A stretch of 64,000 bases of DNA from Bacillus sp. HNG (GTDB lineage: Bacteria; Bacillota; Bacilli; Bacillales; Bacillaceae_L), in contig NZ_QUQV01000003.1 in the NCBI RefSeq assembly GCF_003400205.1, positions 357,731 to 421,730 of the forward strand, in the 5' to 3' direction. Below are positions 27,101-35,478 of the stretch, piece by piece. The notes beneath the pieces are model-generated. The model was not told where the DNA came from. It saw only the letters and a list, made by a program, of their open reading frames with translations, and ran no database searches. The position numbers were made by a program, and so were the translations under genes. Position 1 is the first letter of the stretch. Every line of letters begins with the position of its first letter.

Positions 27101-27153
27101 AGGCCCACACGACGTGGGTCACAAAGACGTTGCCACAGGATGTGGCGTTCTTA
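27101..27153 (-). repeat. Copy of dispersed structured element (minus orientation)
   Basis: Read on the minus strand, it aligns over about 50 nt with 38780-38837: CTAAGA, a CGCCAC-TCCT stem-loop, GGCAACG, CTT-GTGACC and a TCGTGT-GGCCT stem-loop. Differences between the copies fall in paired positions. The 18-nt core GGGTCACAAAGACGTTGC (27116-27133) is repeated inverted at 27370-27387. Confidence 0.75.
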
Positions 27154-27364
27154 GTCTTTGAACTTTTGAATTCCATTTGAGTTCGTAAAAGACTGCATGC
27201 TAATATTAACTTAATTCTGCAGAAGCCTCTATTTTGCTGAAAAAATTAAAGCCTCAGGGAAACATGCAATTTTTAGTAGAAGCTTTTCAGCATGAATCTG
27301 CACTAGCCCCTCATGGGGTGGCAATTTGCCAGTTAAGCTGATAGAGTAAACGAAGACTATGAAC

Positions 27365-27404
27365 GTGTTGCAACGTCTTTGTGACCCGCCTCGAGTGGGC
27401 TGAA
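27365..27404 (+). repeat. Partial copy of the dispersed element (plus orientation)
   Basis: GCAACGTCTTTGTGACCC (27370-27387) is the exact inverse of 27116-27133. The following GCCTCGAGTGGGC corresponds to the terminal stem-loop of the element. Confidence 0.7.
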
Positions 27405-27470
27405 ATTGGCGCAAATACATCAAGGCGATTTGATTGTAGGAATTTTTTCTTAGTTAGGAGTGGCAAACAA

Positions 27471-28433
27471 ATGCCTCAGGTTAACCCATTTCCATATTCA
27501 ACAGATAATAAACGATATCATACATGGAATTATCACTTACGAAATACATTTGGACATAAGGTATTTAAAGTAGCGCTTGATGGAGGGTTTGATTGCCCTA
27601 ATCGAGATGGTACAGTGGCACATGGTGGCTGTACGTTTTGTAGTGTCGCAGGATCAGGTGATTTTGCTGGAAACCGTGCAGATGATATCCTCACACAGTT
27701 CCATACAATAAGAAATAGAATGCATGAAAAATGGAAGGACGGTAAATACATGGCGTATTTCCAAGCCTTCACAAATACTCACGCACCTGTAGAGGTATTA
27801 CGTGAACGTTTCGAGCCAGTCTTAAATCAAGAAGGGGTTGTCGGCATTTCGATTGCAACAAGGCCTGATTGTCTTCCTGATGATGTTGTTGAATATTTAG
27901 CAGAGCTAAATGAACGGACTTATCTTTGGGTTGAGCTTGGGCTACAAACCGTTCATGAAAAAACAGCCCAGCTTATTAATCGTGCTCACGACTTTCAATG
28001 CTATGTTGACGGGGTCAATAAACTTCGCAAGCACAATATTCGAATATGCTCCCATATTATTAATGGACTGCCACAGGAATCGCCAGAGATGATGATGGAT
28101 ACAGCTAGGGAAGTTGCGAAACTCGATGTACAAGGAATAAAAATTCATTTGCTCCATTTATTAAAAGGAACCCCGATGGTCAAGCAATATGAAAAAGGAC
28201 TTTTGGAATTCCTCTCTTTTGATGAATACGTACAATTAGTTTGTGACCAACTTGAAATTTTACCCCCAGAAATGATTGTTCATCGCATAACAGGGGATGG
28301 TCCAATTGATTTAATGGTAGGACCAATGTGGAGCGTTAACAAATGGGAGGTTCTTAATACAATTGATGCTGAATTAAATCGTCGTGACAGCTATCAAGGT
28401 AAATATTATCAAAAGGTGGCGGAAAGCGTATGA
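27471..28433 (+). CDS. mnmL: Radical SAM protein MnmL (YtqA)
   Basis: A 320-residue TIGR01212-family radical SAM protein. The iron-sulfur Cys motif is in the CPNRDG...GGCTFCS segment (about residues 40-55), preceded by HTWNYHLRNTFGHKVFKVALDGGFDCP, which is typical of YtqA. In B. subtilis and S. mutans, YtqA (MnmL) works with MnmM to make mnm5s2U at the tRNA wobble position, in bacteria lacking MnmC. The start is ATG at 27471 behind TTAGGAG; the upstream extension has no binding site. It overlaps mnmM by 4 nt. Confidence 0.93.
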   Translation: MPQVNPFPYSTDNKRYHTWNYHLRNTFGHKVFKVALDGGFDCPNRDGTVAHGGCTFCSVAGSGDFAGNRADDILTQFHTIRNRMHEKWKDGKYMAYFQAFTNTHAPVEVLRERFEPVLNQEGVVGISIATRPDCLPDDVVEYLAELNERTYLWVELGLQTVHEKTAQLINRAHDFQCYVDGVNKLRKHNIRICSHIINGLPQESPEMMMDTAREVAKLDVQGIKIHLLHLLKGTPMVKQYEKGLLEFLSFDEYVQLVCDQLEILPPEMIVHRITGDGPIDLMVGPMWSVNKWEVLNTIDAELNRRDSYQGKYYQKVAESV

Positions 28434-29002
28434 AATTAGATCGAATTCTTCCGTTCGCCCGGAAAGTACTCAATCTTGCTATTAACGAAGGAGATTATGC
28501 CGTTGATGCAACGATTGGAAATGGACATGACACCGCTATGCTAGCGTCCTTAGTTGGTGATAGTGGACATGTTTTTGGCTTCGATATTCAAAGAGAAGCA
28601 ATCGAAAGTACAACTTCCCGACTGAAAGAGCAAGAATTACTCAATCGTGTAAGCTTGTTTCATAAAAGCCATAATCAACTTTTAACGACAATACCGAAAG
28701 AAGCCCACGGGAAAATTGCTGGTGCCGTTTTTAATTTAGGATATTTACCTGGTGGAAATAAGGAAATTGTCACAAAACCAGATTCTACGATTGAAGCGAT
28801 AGAGCAATTATTATCTCTTATGAAGCCTGAGGGTATTATTGTCCTTGTGGTGTATCACGGTCATGATGAAGGGGCTGTCGAGCGAGATCGCCTTCTGGAA
28901 TACTGTTCAACACTTGACCAACAACGCGCTCATGTATTAATGTATCGTTTTATGAATCAAATGAATAATCCGCCTTTTATTATCTCCATTGAAAAAAGAT
29001 AG
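28430..29002 (+). CDS. mnmM: tRNA (nm5s2U34) methyltransferase MnmM (YtqB)
   Basis: A 190-residue class I SAM-dependent methyltransferase. The SAM-binding motif is VDATIGNGHDTAMLA (about residues 24-38), followed by GFDIQREAI and the NLGYLPGGNK motif (about 103-112), diagnostic of YtqB. It methylates nm5s2U to mnm5s2U in tRNAs for Lys, Glu and Gln. The ATG overlaps the mnmL stop (ATGA), so the pair is translationally coupled. It ends before a short inverted-repeat element. Confidence 0.93.
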   Translation: MKLDRILPFARKVLNLAINEGDYAVDATIGNGHDTAMLASLVGDSGHVFGFDIQREAIESTTSRLKEQELLNRVSLFHKSHNQLLTTIPKEAHGKIAGAVFNLGYLPGGNKEIVTKPDSTIEAIEQLLSLMKPEGIIVLVVYHGHDEGAVERDRLLEYCSTLDQQRAHVLMYRFMNQMNNPPFIISIEKR

Positions 29003-29007
29003 AGCCT

Positions 29008-29129
29008 AGACTGTTGACAAACGCTCGCATACTTCGTTGCTTGCCTCTCTCGTCCGCTCATGAGGGCAACTTCTATTCGCGTCTTCAATCGACTGCGGCC
29101 TTGTCTGACAAGCGTTTTCAAGTTAGTCT
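29008..29129. repeat. 122-bp element with imperfect terminal inverted repeats
   Basis: The ends AGACTGTTGACAAACGCT and AGCGTTTTCAAGTTAGTCT are imperfect inverses of each other. The interior is GC-richer than the surroundings and noncoding. The size and ends resemble a MITE or other small dispersed element, but no second copy is in the window and no target duplication is obvious. Confidence 0.45.
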
Positions 29130-29164
29130 GGAATGTTCTGCCCAAAGTTTTACTTATAAAAATT

Positions 29165-29197
29165 AAGATAGAGCTCCACCGCTCTATCTTTTTTTAT
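29165..29197. terminator. Terminator between mnmM and ytpB
   Basis: AAGATAGAGC/GCTCTATCTT, a 10-bp stem with a 6-nt loop (29165-29190), followed by TTTTTTA on the plus strand. It lies between convergent genes. Confidence 0.85.
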
Positions 29198-30258
29198 CCA
29201 ATTACTTGTTGAAATCTACGGTAAGCCCGTCCATTCATGTAAAAGAAAAACGATGTCTTCCCACCTAGTCTAATGATTTTCTTTGCAATTTTTAAAACAC
29301 TTCGTTGTGTTCGAACCTTTTCATCTGATAAATAGAGGCCCAATAATCCTCGATTAATCATTCGATGGAATTTTTCATTTGGTAATCCTGCTGTATGCTT
29401 GTCCGCTTCATTAATAAAATGCTTAAGACGAGCCACAAGTTCATTTTCATGTGGATAGTAAAAACAAAAATTCAAGTCCCCACCTTGACGATCCTCTTCT
29501 TGGTCAATGAAATAATCAAGAAGGATATGGAGCCCTTGTATATAAGGAAAATACCCATTTCTAACTTTAACTGCAATTTCCTGGTTGAATTTCTCATGAA
29601 ACGAATAAGCCACTAAACAAAAAATGCCTAGTGTTGACCCTGAGCACGCTGAAAATTCATACCATTCCATACGTGGAAGTTGATCTTGATGGCTTTTAAA
29701 CCAGTTCTCAAGCCTTGGGACACGCTCTTCTACTTTTACATGTTTATGTATTTGCAGATCACAATAATAGGCTGCTAATTCCTGTAAAAAAGTATCTATT
29801 TTATCATAGTGGTTGATGTTTTGAAGAACATCCTGACAAGTTAAGACTAGGCTTTCTAAATACCCAGCATCATCCTGCTCATCGCGGTACTGATAATAAT
29901 TTTTTGTGGGTTGCCCTGGTCGCAATGCATCTGGCATGGAATCATGAAGCGAACGAAAATCGACAGGGTCTAATGAGGTACTTCGATCACATAGATTATC
30001 CAGATAGTCACTAATTGTTTGATAAGCTACGATAAAACGGATGCATTCCTCCATTTTTTCTTCTGCTAATAAGGCGAGGATGGATCCACCTTCACAGTGA
30101 AATGTTTTTGAATGAATACTAGCCAAAGCCTGCTTCCGAAGCTCCTCATTTGGAATCTCCTCAGCTTTCTTTTTCCAAATAGCTAATTCACGATGTACAA
30201 TTGGAAATACCTCACGATACACTTTCTTCATTAAACTAATTGGTTGTGTTGGTACCAA
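29194..30258 (-). CDS. ytpB: Tetraprenyl-beta-curcumene synthase YtpB (DUF2600)
   Basis: A 354-residue class I-type terpene synthase of the DUF2600 family. In B. subtilis, YtpB converts tetraprenyl diphosphate to tetraprenyl-beta-curcumene, a sesquarterpene found with spores. The Asp-rich segment SDYLDNLCDRS (about residues 83-93) and LHILLDYFIDQEEDRQGGD (about 240-258) are probable metal-binding regions. The start is TTG at 30258, after GAGGTGAT; the GTG at 30267 lies inside that site. Unlike B. subtilis, no ytpA lies beside it. Confidence 0.88.
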   Translation of the reverse strand: MVPTQPISLMKKVYREVFPIVHRELAIWKKKAEEIPNEELRKQALASIHSKTFHCEGGSILALLAEEKMEECIRFIVAYQTISDYLDNLCDRSTSLDPVDFRSLHDSMPDALRPGQPTKNYYQYRDEQDDAGYLESLVLTCQDVLQNINHYDKIDTFLQELAAYYCDLQIHKHVKVEERVPRLENWFKSHQDQLPRMEWYEFSACSGSTLGIFCLVAYSFHEKFNQEIAVKVRNGYFPYIQGLHILLDYFIDQEEDRQGGDLNFCFYYPHENELVARLKHFINEADKHTAGLPNEKFHRMINRGLLGLYLSDEKVRTQRSVLKIAKKIIRLGGKTSFFFYMNGRAYRRFQQVIG

Positions 30259-30379
30259 AGATATCACCTCAAATTTTAGATAGATTGAATATATGTCGAT
30301 TTACGATACTTGTGAAAGTTGATACACTAACATTAAATGATATTACAGCGAATATCAAACAAAAGTGGGGGTACCTAAT

Positions 30380-30922
30380 ATGATTTATCCATACAAAGGG
30401 AAATATCCTGAAATTGCGGAATCTGCATTTATTGCGGACTATGCAACAGTTACCGGTGACGTTAAAATTGGCGAGGAAACGAATATATGGTTTAATACCG
30501 TGATTCGAGGTGATGTTGCACCAACAGTTATCGGAAAAAGAGTGAGCATCCAGGACAATTCGACCTTGCATCAGAGCCCCAACAATCCCTTAATCGTTGA
30601 AGATGATGTCACAATTGGACATCAGGTTATCCTACATAGCTCGATTATTCGTAAAAACGCCCTAATTGGAATGGGTTCGATTATTCTTGATGGTGCTGAA
30701 ATTGGTGAAGGTGCTTTTATTGGTGCTGGAAGCCTCGTTCCACAAGGTAAGAAAATCCCGCCCAACACGCTCGCCTTTGGTAGACCCGCTAAGGTGATTC
30801 GTGAATTAAACGCAGAGGATAAAAAAGACATGGCTAGAATTCGTCGTGAATATGTTGAAAAAGGACAGCATTATAAACAATTACAAAATGAAAAGCGCCT
30901 GGAGCTAGACACAGAAAAATAA
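30380..30922 (+). CDS. ytoA: Gamma-carbonic-anhydrase-like protein YtoA
   Basis: A 180-residue left-handed beta-helix protein with hexapeptide repeats (VTGDVKIGEETNIWFNTVIRGD, VTIGHQVILH, ALIGMGSIILDGAEIGEGAFIGAG). Zinc-type His positions in TLHQS, IGHQVILHS and related segments fit the gamma-carbonic anhydrase family. The activity is unproven. The start is ATG at 30380 behind GGGGG. The C-terminal EKRLELDTEK is encoded by GAAAAGCGCCTGGAGCTAGA, which resembles the end of a dispersed intergenic element, so the tail may be recruited repeat sequence. Confidence 0.88.
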   Translation: MIYPYKGKYPEIAESAFIADYATVTGDVKIGEETNIWFNTVIRGDVAPTVIGKRVSIQDNSTLHQSPNNPLIVEDDVTIGHQVILHSSIIRKNALIGMGSIILDGAEIGEGAFIGAGSLVPQGKKIPPNTLAFGRPAKVIRELNAEDKKDMARIRREYVEKGQHYKQLQNEKRLELDTEK

Positions 30923-30931
30923 GTACGAACA

Positions 30932-30960
30932 AAAAGCTCGCCAAATCGGCGAGCTTTTCT
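30932..30960. terminator. Bidirectional terminator between ytoA and metK
   Basis: AAAAGCTCGCC/GGCGAGCTTTT, an 11-bp stem with a 5-nt loop and T-runs on both sides, between convergent genes. Confidence 0.9.
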
Positions 30961-30963
30961 ATC

Positions 30964-32163
30964 TTATTTTGCAGCTTGTGTCTTTAGAGTTTCTGCTTTG
31001 TCAGTACGCTCCCATGGTAAATCAAGATCATTTCTACCAAAGTGACCATATGCAGCAGTTTGTTTATAAATTGGACGACGAAGGTCCAACATTTTAATAA
31101 TACCCGCTGGACGCAAATCAAAATTATTGCGAACCAATTCTACTAGAACATCCTCCGATACAGTTCCTGTACCGAAAGTATCAACAGAAATAGAAACTGG
31201 CTGAGCAACTCCGATTGCGTATGCAAGCTGAACTTCACACTTATCCGCTAGTCCAGCTGCCACGAGGTTTTTTGCAACATAACGTGCAGCATATGCAGCA
31301 GAACGGTCAACCTTAGTTGGATCCTTACCTGAGAATGCACCACCGCCATGGCGTGCATAACCACCATACGTATCAACAATAATTTTACGACCTGTTAAGC
31401 CAGCATCCCCTTGAGGACCACCAATTACAAAGCGGCCAGTTGGGTTAATAAAGTATTTCGTATTTTCATCAATTAGTTCACTTGGAACAACTGGATTGAT
31501 TACATGTTCTTTTAGATTTCGCTGAATTTGTTCCAATGTGATTTCCGGATGGTGCTGAGTTGAAATAACAATGGTGTCGATACGGACAGGATTATTATTC
31601 TCATCATACTCTACGGTAACCTGAGTTTTTCCATCTGGACGTAAATATGGAAGAATCTCATCCTTACGAACTTTCGTTAAACGGCGTGAAAGCTTATGAG
31701 CTAACGAAATTGGTAAAGGCATTAACTCCTTTGTTTCATTACATGCATAACCAAACATTAAGCCTTGATCCCCTGCACCAATTGCTTCGATTTGCTCGTC
31801 TGTCATTTGACCTTCACGAGCCTCTAATGCTTGGTCAACCCCCATCGCAATGTCTGGAGATTGCTCATCAATTGATGTTAAGACAGCACAAGTTTCATAG
31901 TCAAATCCGTATTTTGCACGGGTATAACCAATCTCTTTAATCGTTTCACGGACAATCTTTGGGATATCTACATATGTAGAGGTTGTAATTTCTCCCGCAA
32001 CAAGTACAAGACCTGTTGTAACAGAAGTTTCACACGCTACGCGTGCATTTGCATCATTTGCTAAGATGGCATCTAAAATAGAATCTGAAATTTGGTCACA
32101 GATTTTATCTGGATGTCCTTCCGTAACAGACTCAGAAGTAAATAAACGGCGTCTAGTTGTCAC
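30964..32163 (-). CDS. metK: S-adenosylmethionine synthetase
   Basis: A 399-residue MetK making SAM from methionine and ATP. Signatures: [16 protein letters not shown] (about residues 11-26), [12 protein letters not shown] (about 122-133) and [19 protein letters not shown] (about 266-284). The start is GTG at 32163 behind AAGGAGGAAG; the upstream in-frame codons run through the binding site. Expression is controlled by the SAM-I riboswitch at 32418-32587. It is monocistronic. Confidence 0.97.
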   Translation of the reverse strand: MTTRRRLFTSESVTEGHPDKICDQISDSILDAILANDANARVACETSVTTGLVLVAGEITTSTYVDIPKIVRETIKEIGYTRAKYGFDYETCAVLTSIDEQSPDIAMGVDQALEAREGQMTDEQIEAIGAGDQGLMFGYACNETKELMPLPISLAHKLSRRLTKVRKDEILPYLRPDGKTQVTVEYDENNNPVRIDTIVISTQHHPEITLEQIQRNLKEHVINPVVPSELIDENTKYFINPTGRFVIGGPQGDAGLTGRKIIVDTYGGYARHGGGAFSGKDPTKVDRSAAYAARYVAKNLVAAGLADKCEVQLAYAIGVAQPVSISVDTFGTGTVSEDVLVELVRNNFDLRPAGIIKMLDLRRPIYKQTAAYGHFGRNDLDLPWERTDKAETLKTQAAK

Positions 32164-32366
32164 AAACGCTTCCTCCTTTTTCGGATTCAGAATCAAGTAT
32201 CCTCAAATTCTGACATTCATTGATACGGTACTCATTCCCTTAGTATTGTTACCTTCACGATTTTCTATCCTATATTAACAACCATTAATACAGCATATGT
32301 AGACTAGTTATCTGTGGTGAACACATATAACCGCTATAAGTAACATAGTTCTTATTAAAGAAATAA
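32164..32366 (-). other. Long untranslated spacer between the riboswitch terminator and metK
   Basis: About 200 nt between the riboswitch terminator and the metK start, AT-rich. I see no coding frame with a binding site and no further strong hairpin. Confidence 0.5.
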
Positions 32367-32396
32367 AAAACCTTCCCTACTTTTTTGAGGAAAGGT
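32367..32396 (-). terminator. Riboswitch-controlled terminator of metK
   Basis: ACCTTTCCTC pairs with GGGAAGGT on the minus strand and is followed by TTTTTTATTTC. It lies just downstream of the SAM aptamer, in position for ligand-dependent termination. Confidence 0.85.
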
Positions 32397-32417
32397 ATTA
32401 TCATTTATCTCGCCTTT

Positions 32418-32587
32418 CACTCTTATCGATCAAGGACATACCTTGCTCAGGTTAGCACCTTATCACCTTTATCAATGGAGACCTACTTATATGTATAGGA
32501 TTCTCAAAAACTCACTTGATATGTAAAAAGTGATGGTTGCCGGGTTTCATCGGGCCTGTCCCTCCGCCAGCTCGGGATAAGAGAGTA
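32418..32587 (-). ncRNA. SAM-I (S-box) riboswitch upstream of metK
   Basis: On the minus strand, CTCTTATC opens P1 and is closed by GATAAGAG near 32418-32428. The conserved GGCGGAGGGACAGGCCCGATGA and CCCGGCAACC segments follow, and the GGTGCTAACCTGAGCAAGG kink-turn-proximal part is present. With SAM bound, transcription should stop at the terminator at 32367-32396. Confidence 0.95.
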
Positions 32588-32602
32588 TCCGTTCAATGAA
32601 TT

Positions 32603-32632
32603 ATCATAACGTAGTCATCCTTTTCATGTCAA
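32603..32632 (-). promoter_or_regulatory. Sigma-A promoter of the metK leader
   Basis: The -35 TTGACA (32632-32627) and the -10 TATGAT (32608-32603) have an 18-bp spacer, directly upstream of the S-box. Confidence 0.85.
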
Positions 32633-32748
32633 CCAAATTCGGAAAAAAACACGTTCGAAATGTGTCAATTTTTTTCAAGAAAAAGATATATATCCAAACA
32701 CATGAATTATATCGGACTATTTTTGAATCTGTACGCACTTTTTATAGA

Positions 32749-32803
32749 TATGTTACGTAAAATACGTAAATAGTATAGACTATTTTCGTTAATGTGTTAT
32801 ACT
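32749..32803 (+). promoter_or_regulatory. pckA promoter with CcpN-type operators
   Basis: TGTGTTATACT (32793-32803) matches the CcpN consensus TRTGHYATAYW at all 11 positions and overlaps the -10 TATACT. TATGTTACGTA (32749-32759) matches at 9 of 11. CcpN represses pckA and gapB during glycolytic growth in B. subtilis. A weak -35 TAGACT lies 16 bp upstream of the -10. Confidence 0.7.
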
Positions 32804-32849
32804 AATTGTAAATTTCGATTATATAAAAAAAGGTAAAGGATGGTTTTAC

Positions 32850-34439
32850 ATGAATTCAGTTGAAGTTTCAAATGAGCAGCTAGTAGCATTAGTGAATGGA
32901 AAAAATGTACATCATAACCTATCTGTTCCTATTTTAGTTGAGAAAGTACTTGCTAGACAAGAAGGAATTCTTACTTCGACTGGGGCTGTATGTGCAACAA
33001 CTGGGAAATATACAGGAAGATCACCAGAAGACAAATACATCGTAGAAGAAACATCTACGAAAGATAGAATTGACTGGGGCAAGGTAAATAAGCCAATTTC
33101 TGAAGCTGCATTTGAAAACCTTTACACAAAGGTGCTTTCATATTTGAAAGAAAAAGATGAGATTTTTGTATTCAATGGGTATGCAGGTGCTGATAAAAAA
33201 GTGCGTATGCCTATCCAAGTGATAAACGAATATGCATGGCATAATCTTTTTTCCCAACAATTGTTTGTTCGACCAACTGAAGAAGACTTAAAAACACATC
33301 AACCTGAATTCACAGTTATTAGTGCACCTAATTTTAAGGCAGATCCTGAAGTCGATGGCACACGTTCTGAAACCTTCATCATTATTTCCTTTGAAAAACG
33401 GACAGTTTTAATAGGAGGAACGGAGTATGCAGGTGAAATTAAAAAATCAATTTTCTCCGTGATGAACTATGTATTGCCTGAGCAAAACATACTTTCCATG
33501 CACTGCTCTGCTAATGTAGGTCAAGAAGGGGACGTTGCGCTTTTCTTTGGTCTATCCGGAACAGGAAAAACAACTCTATCTGCAGATCCAAACCGTCGAC
33601 TTATTGGAGATGACGAGCACGGTTGGTCTAGCTCTGGAGTGTTTAATATTGAAGGTGGCTGCTATGCGAAATGCATCAATCTTTCACGTGAAAAAGAACC
33701 GCAAATTTTTGATGCGATTCGTTTTGGCTCAGTTTTAGAAAATGTTGTTGTTGATAAAGAATCTAGAATAGCTGATTATGATGACAATTCATTGACGGAA
33801 AATACAAGAGCTGCCTACCAAATCGACAATATCGATAATATTATTGTACCTAGCATTGCAGGTCATCCGAATACCATTGTTTTTCTAACAGCAGATGCTT
33901 TCGGTGTGCTTCCTCCAATTAGTAAGCTAACTAAAGAACAAGCCATGTACCATTTCCTAAGTGGGTACACAAGTAAGCTTGCAGGAACAGAGCGAGGGGT
34001 GACAGCACCTGAAGCAACATTCTCAACTTGCTTTGGATCTCCTTTCCTTCCACTTGCAGCAACTGAGTATGCTGAGATGCTTGGAAGAAAAATTGACGAG
34101 CACAATGTTCAGGTATTTTTAGTGAATACTGGGTGGACAGGTGGAGAGTATGGAGTAGGCAGTCGCATGAAACTCTCATATACACGTGCAATGGTTCAAG
34201 CAGCGTTAGAGGGTGAACTTACTCATGCGGAAACCGTGAAAAATGATATTTTCGGTTTAGAAATTCCAATTCACATTCCAGGTGTTCCTGATGATGTACT
34301 GCAACCTGCAAAAACATGGGCAGACCAAAGTACGTACTATGTAAAGGCCAAAGAATTAGCTATTAAATTCAAAGAAAACTTCAAAAAGTTCCCTAATGTT
34401 GCAAAGGAAATTGAATTATTAGGTGGACCTAGAATATAA
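32850..34439 (+). CDS. pckA: Phosphoenolpyruvate carboxykinase (ATP)
   Basis: A 529-residue gluconeogenic enzyme converting oxaloacetate and ATP to PEP, CO2 and ADP. The P-loop is [11 protein letters not shown] (about residues 232-242), the kinase-2 region LIGDDEHGW (about 251-259), and [11 protein letters not shown] lies near residue 56. The [23 protein letters not shown] segment binds nucleotide. The length is typical. It is monocistronic with its own terminator, and the CcpN-type operator predicts repression by glucose. Confidence 0.97.
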   Translation: MNSVEVSNEQLVALVNGKNVHHNLSVPILVEKVLARQEGILTSTGAVCATTGKYTGRSPEDKYIVEETSTKDRIDWGKVNKPISEAAFENLYTKVLSYLKEKDEIFVFNGYAGADKKVRMPIQVINEYAWHNLFSQQLFVRPTEEDLKTHQPEFTVISAPNFKADPEVDGTRSETFIIISFEKRTVLIGGTEYAGEIKKSIFSVMNYVLPEQNILSMHCSANVGQEGDVALFFGLSGTGKTTLSADPNRRLIGDDEHGWSSSGVFNIEGGCYAKCINLSREKEPQIFDAIRFGSVLENVVVDKESRIADYDDNSLTENTRAAYQIDNIDNIIVPSIAGHPNTIVFLTADAFGVLPPISKLTKEQAMYHFLSGYTSKLAGTERGVTAPEATFSTCFGSPFLPLAATEYAEMLGRKIDEHNVQVFLVNTGWTGGEYGVGSRMKLSYTRAMVQAALEGELTHAETVKNDIFGLEIPIHIPGVPDDVLQPAKTWADQSTYYVKAKELAIKFKENFKKFPNVAKEIELLGGPRI

Positions 34440-34450
34440 TTTCAATGTTT

Positions 34451-34484
34451 AAAAGCTCGAGGAAAATCACACCTCGAGCTTTTT
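34451..34484. terminator. Terminator between pckA and ytmA
   Basis: AAAAGCTCGAGG/CCTCGAGCTTTT, a 12-bp stem with a T-run, serving pckA. It overlaps the ytmA 3' end on the other strand. Confidence 0.9.
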
Positions 34485-35276
34485 GGTTTTGTGCTCCCTT
34501 GTTTTCATCCACTCCGTTAATCTCCTCACCGTTTCCCTATTTTCATGCGGCGGAAAATAATGATCGTATTGTGGAAAATACCAGCTTTCTACCTGTTTTC
34601 CTAACTCTCTTACTCTTTTTTCAAGTCGATATGCGTGTTCGACAGAAACATTTTCATCTTTTTCACCATGGATAATAAGTAATGGGGCTTCAAGCTTTTC
34701 AATTTCATACAAAGGCGTTCTCCACCTATAACGTTCCGGGTATTTTGTAGGTGTACCTCCAATTACCCGTTTCAGCATTCGTCTCAAATCATTTCGTTCT
34801 ACATATGTAAGACTTAAATCACTTACGCCTCCCCATGAAACAATCGAACAAATTTGTGGTTGATGGATTGCCGTGAGTAGGGCCATCACACCTCCACGTG
34901 AAAAACCAAAGACATGTATTCGAGTTGGATTCACTTTTTCATGTACTTCCAACACTTTAACCGCAGAAAATGCGTCATATCGATCATGTCCTGCAAAATC
35001 CTCGTTTCCCTCTCCCCCTTGATTTCCACGATAAAAAGGTGCCATCACTACAAAACCCTCTGAGGCAAATTGAATAATCCGACCAATTCGAACCTTCCCT
35101 ACATTTTTAATTCCGCCACGCAAATATAAAAATCCGTCATAAACCCCTTCTTCCTTTGGTTCAGCAAGATACCCTTTTATTTTCAATCCTTTACTCAAAT
35201 ATGTAATTAAATAAAGATTAATTTTAGGGCTAGGAGACGGAAATCTTTGCTTTTCGATAATTGTGCCATCCACCAT
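34467..35276 (-). CDS. ytmA: Alpha/beta hydrolase, prolyl-oligopeptidase-like (YtmA)
   Basis: A 269-residue serine hydrolase of the S9/DPP-like group. The nucleophile elbow is GFSRGGVMAL (about residues 122-131), the Asp lies in IIHGEKDENVS (about 211-221) and the His in QYDHYFPP near the end, giving a full catalytic triad. The start at 35276 (MVDGTIIEKQ) has GAGAGG upstream; two earlier in-frame starts are possible. The substrate is unknown: peptides or esters. It resembles B. subtilis YtmA. Confidence 0.8.
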   Translation of the reverse strand: MVDGTIIEKQRFPSPSPKINLYLITYLSKGLKIKGYLAEPKEEGVYDGFLYLRGGIKNVGKVRIGRIIQFASEGFVVMAPFYRGNQGGEGNEDFAGHDRYDAFSAVKVLEVHEKVNPTRIHVFGFSRGGVMALLTAIHQPQICSIVSWGGVSDLSLTYVERNDLRRMLKRVIGGTPTKYPERYRWRTPLYEIEKLEAPLLIIHGEKDENVSVEHAYRLEKRVRELGKQVESWYFPQYDHYFPPHENRETVRRLTEWMKTREHKTKKLEV

Positions 35277-35366
35277 TTTATCCATCCTCTCTACCACATT
35301 ATTTTCGAAAAAAATTTTATAGACCCTCCTCAATAAAAACAAAAAATAGGCTATCACACATTTTTG

Positions 35367-35440
35367 TCACGTTTCATAATCTATCCTAGATAAGTCTATA
35401 GCAGATTTTATCACGTTTCATAATCTATCTTAGATAATAC
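35367..35440. repeat. Two 27-bp direct repeats in the ytlA promoter region
   Basis: TCACGTTTCATAATCTATC followed by CTAGATAA or TTAGATAA occurs at 35367 and 35411, 44 bp apart. Each includes the dyad ATCTA-N3-TAGAT. A further dyad GACAG-AACAT-CTGTC (about 35449-35463) lies just before the ribosome binding site of ytlA. These are likely operators or a duplicated promoter. Confidence 0.7.
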
Positions 35441-35478
35441 TTAAGCAGACAGAACATCTGTCAAGGAGGAATGAAGAC

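Larger units (their letters stand above)
26999..27470. other. 472-bp divergent noncoding region between ytzC and mnmL
   Basis: It is bounded by two inverted copies of a dispersed element (27101-27150 and 27365-27404). The middle (27150-27360) is AT-rich and shows no coding frame with a binding site. It presumably holds the promoters for ytzC and mnmL, but none is clear. Confidence 0.5.

Noticed and set aside
35358..35478. TPP riboswitch before ytlA
   Set aside because: None of the conserved thi-box segments is present; only direct repeats and short dyads.
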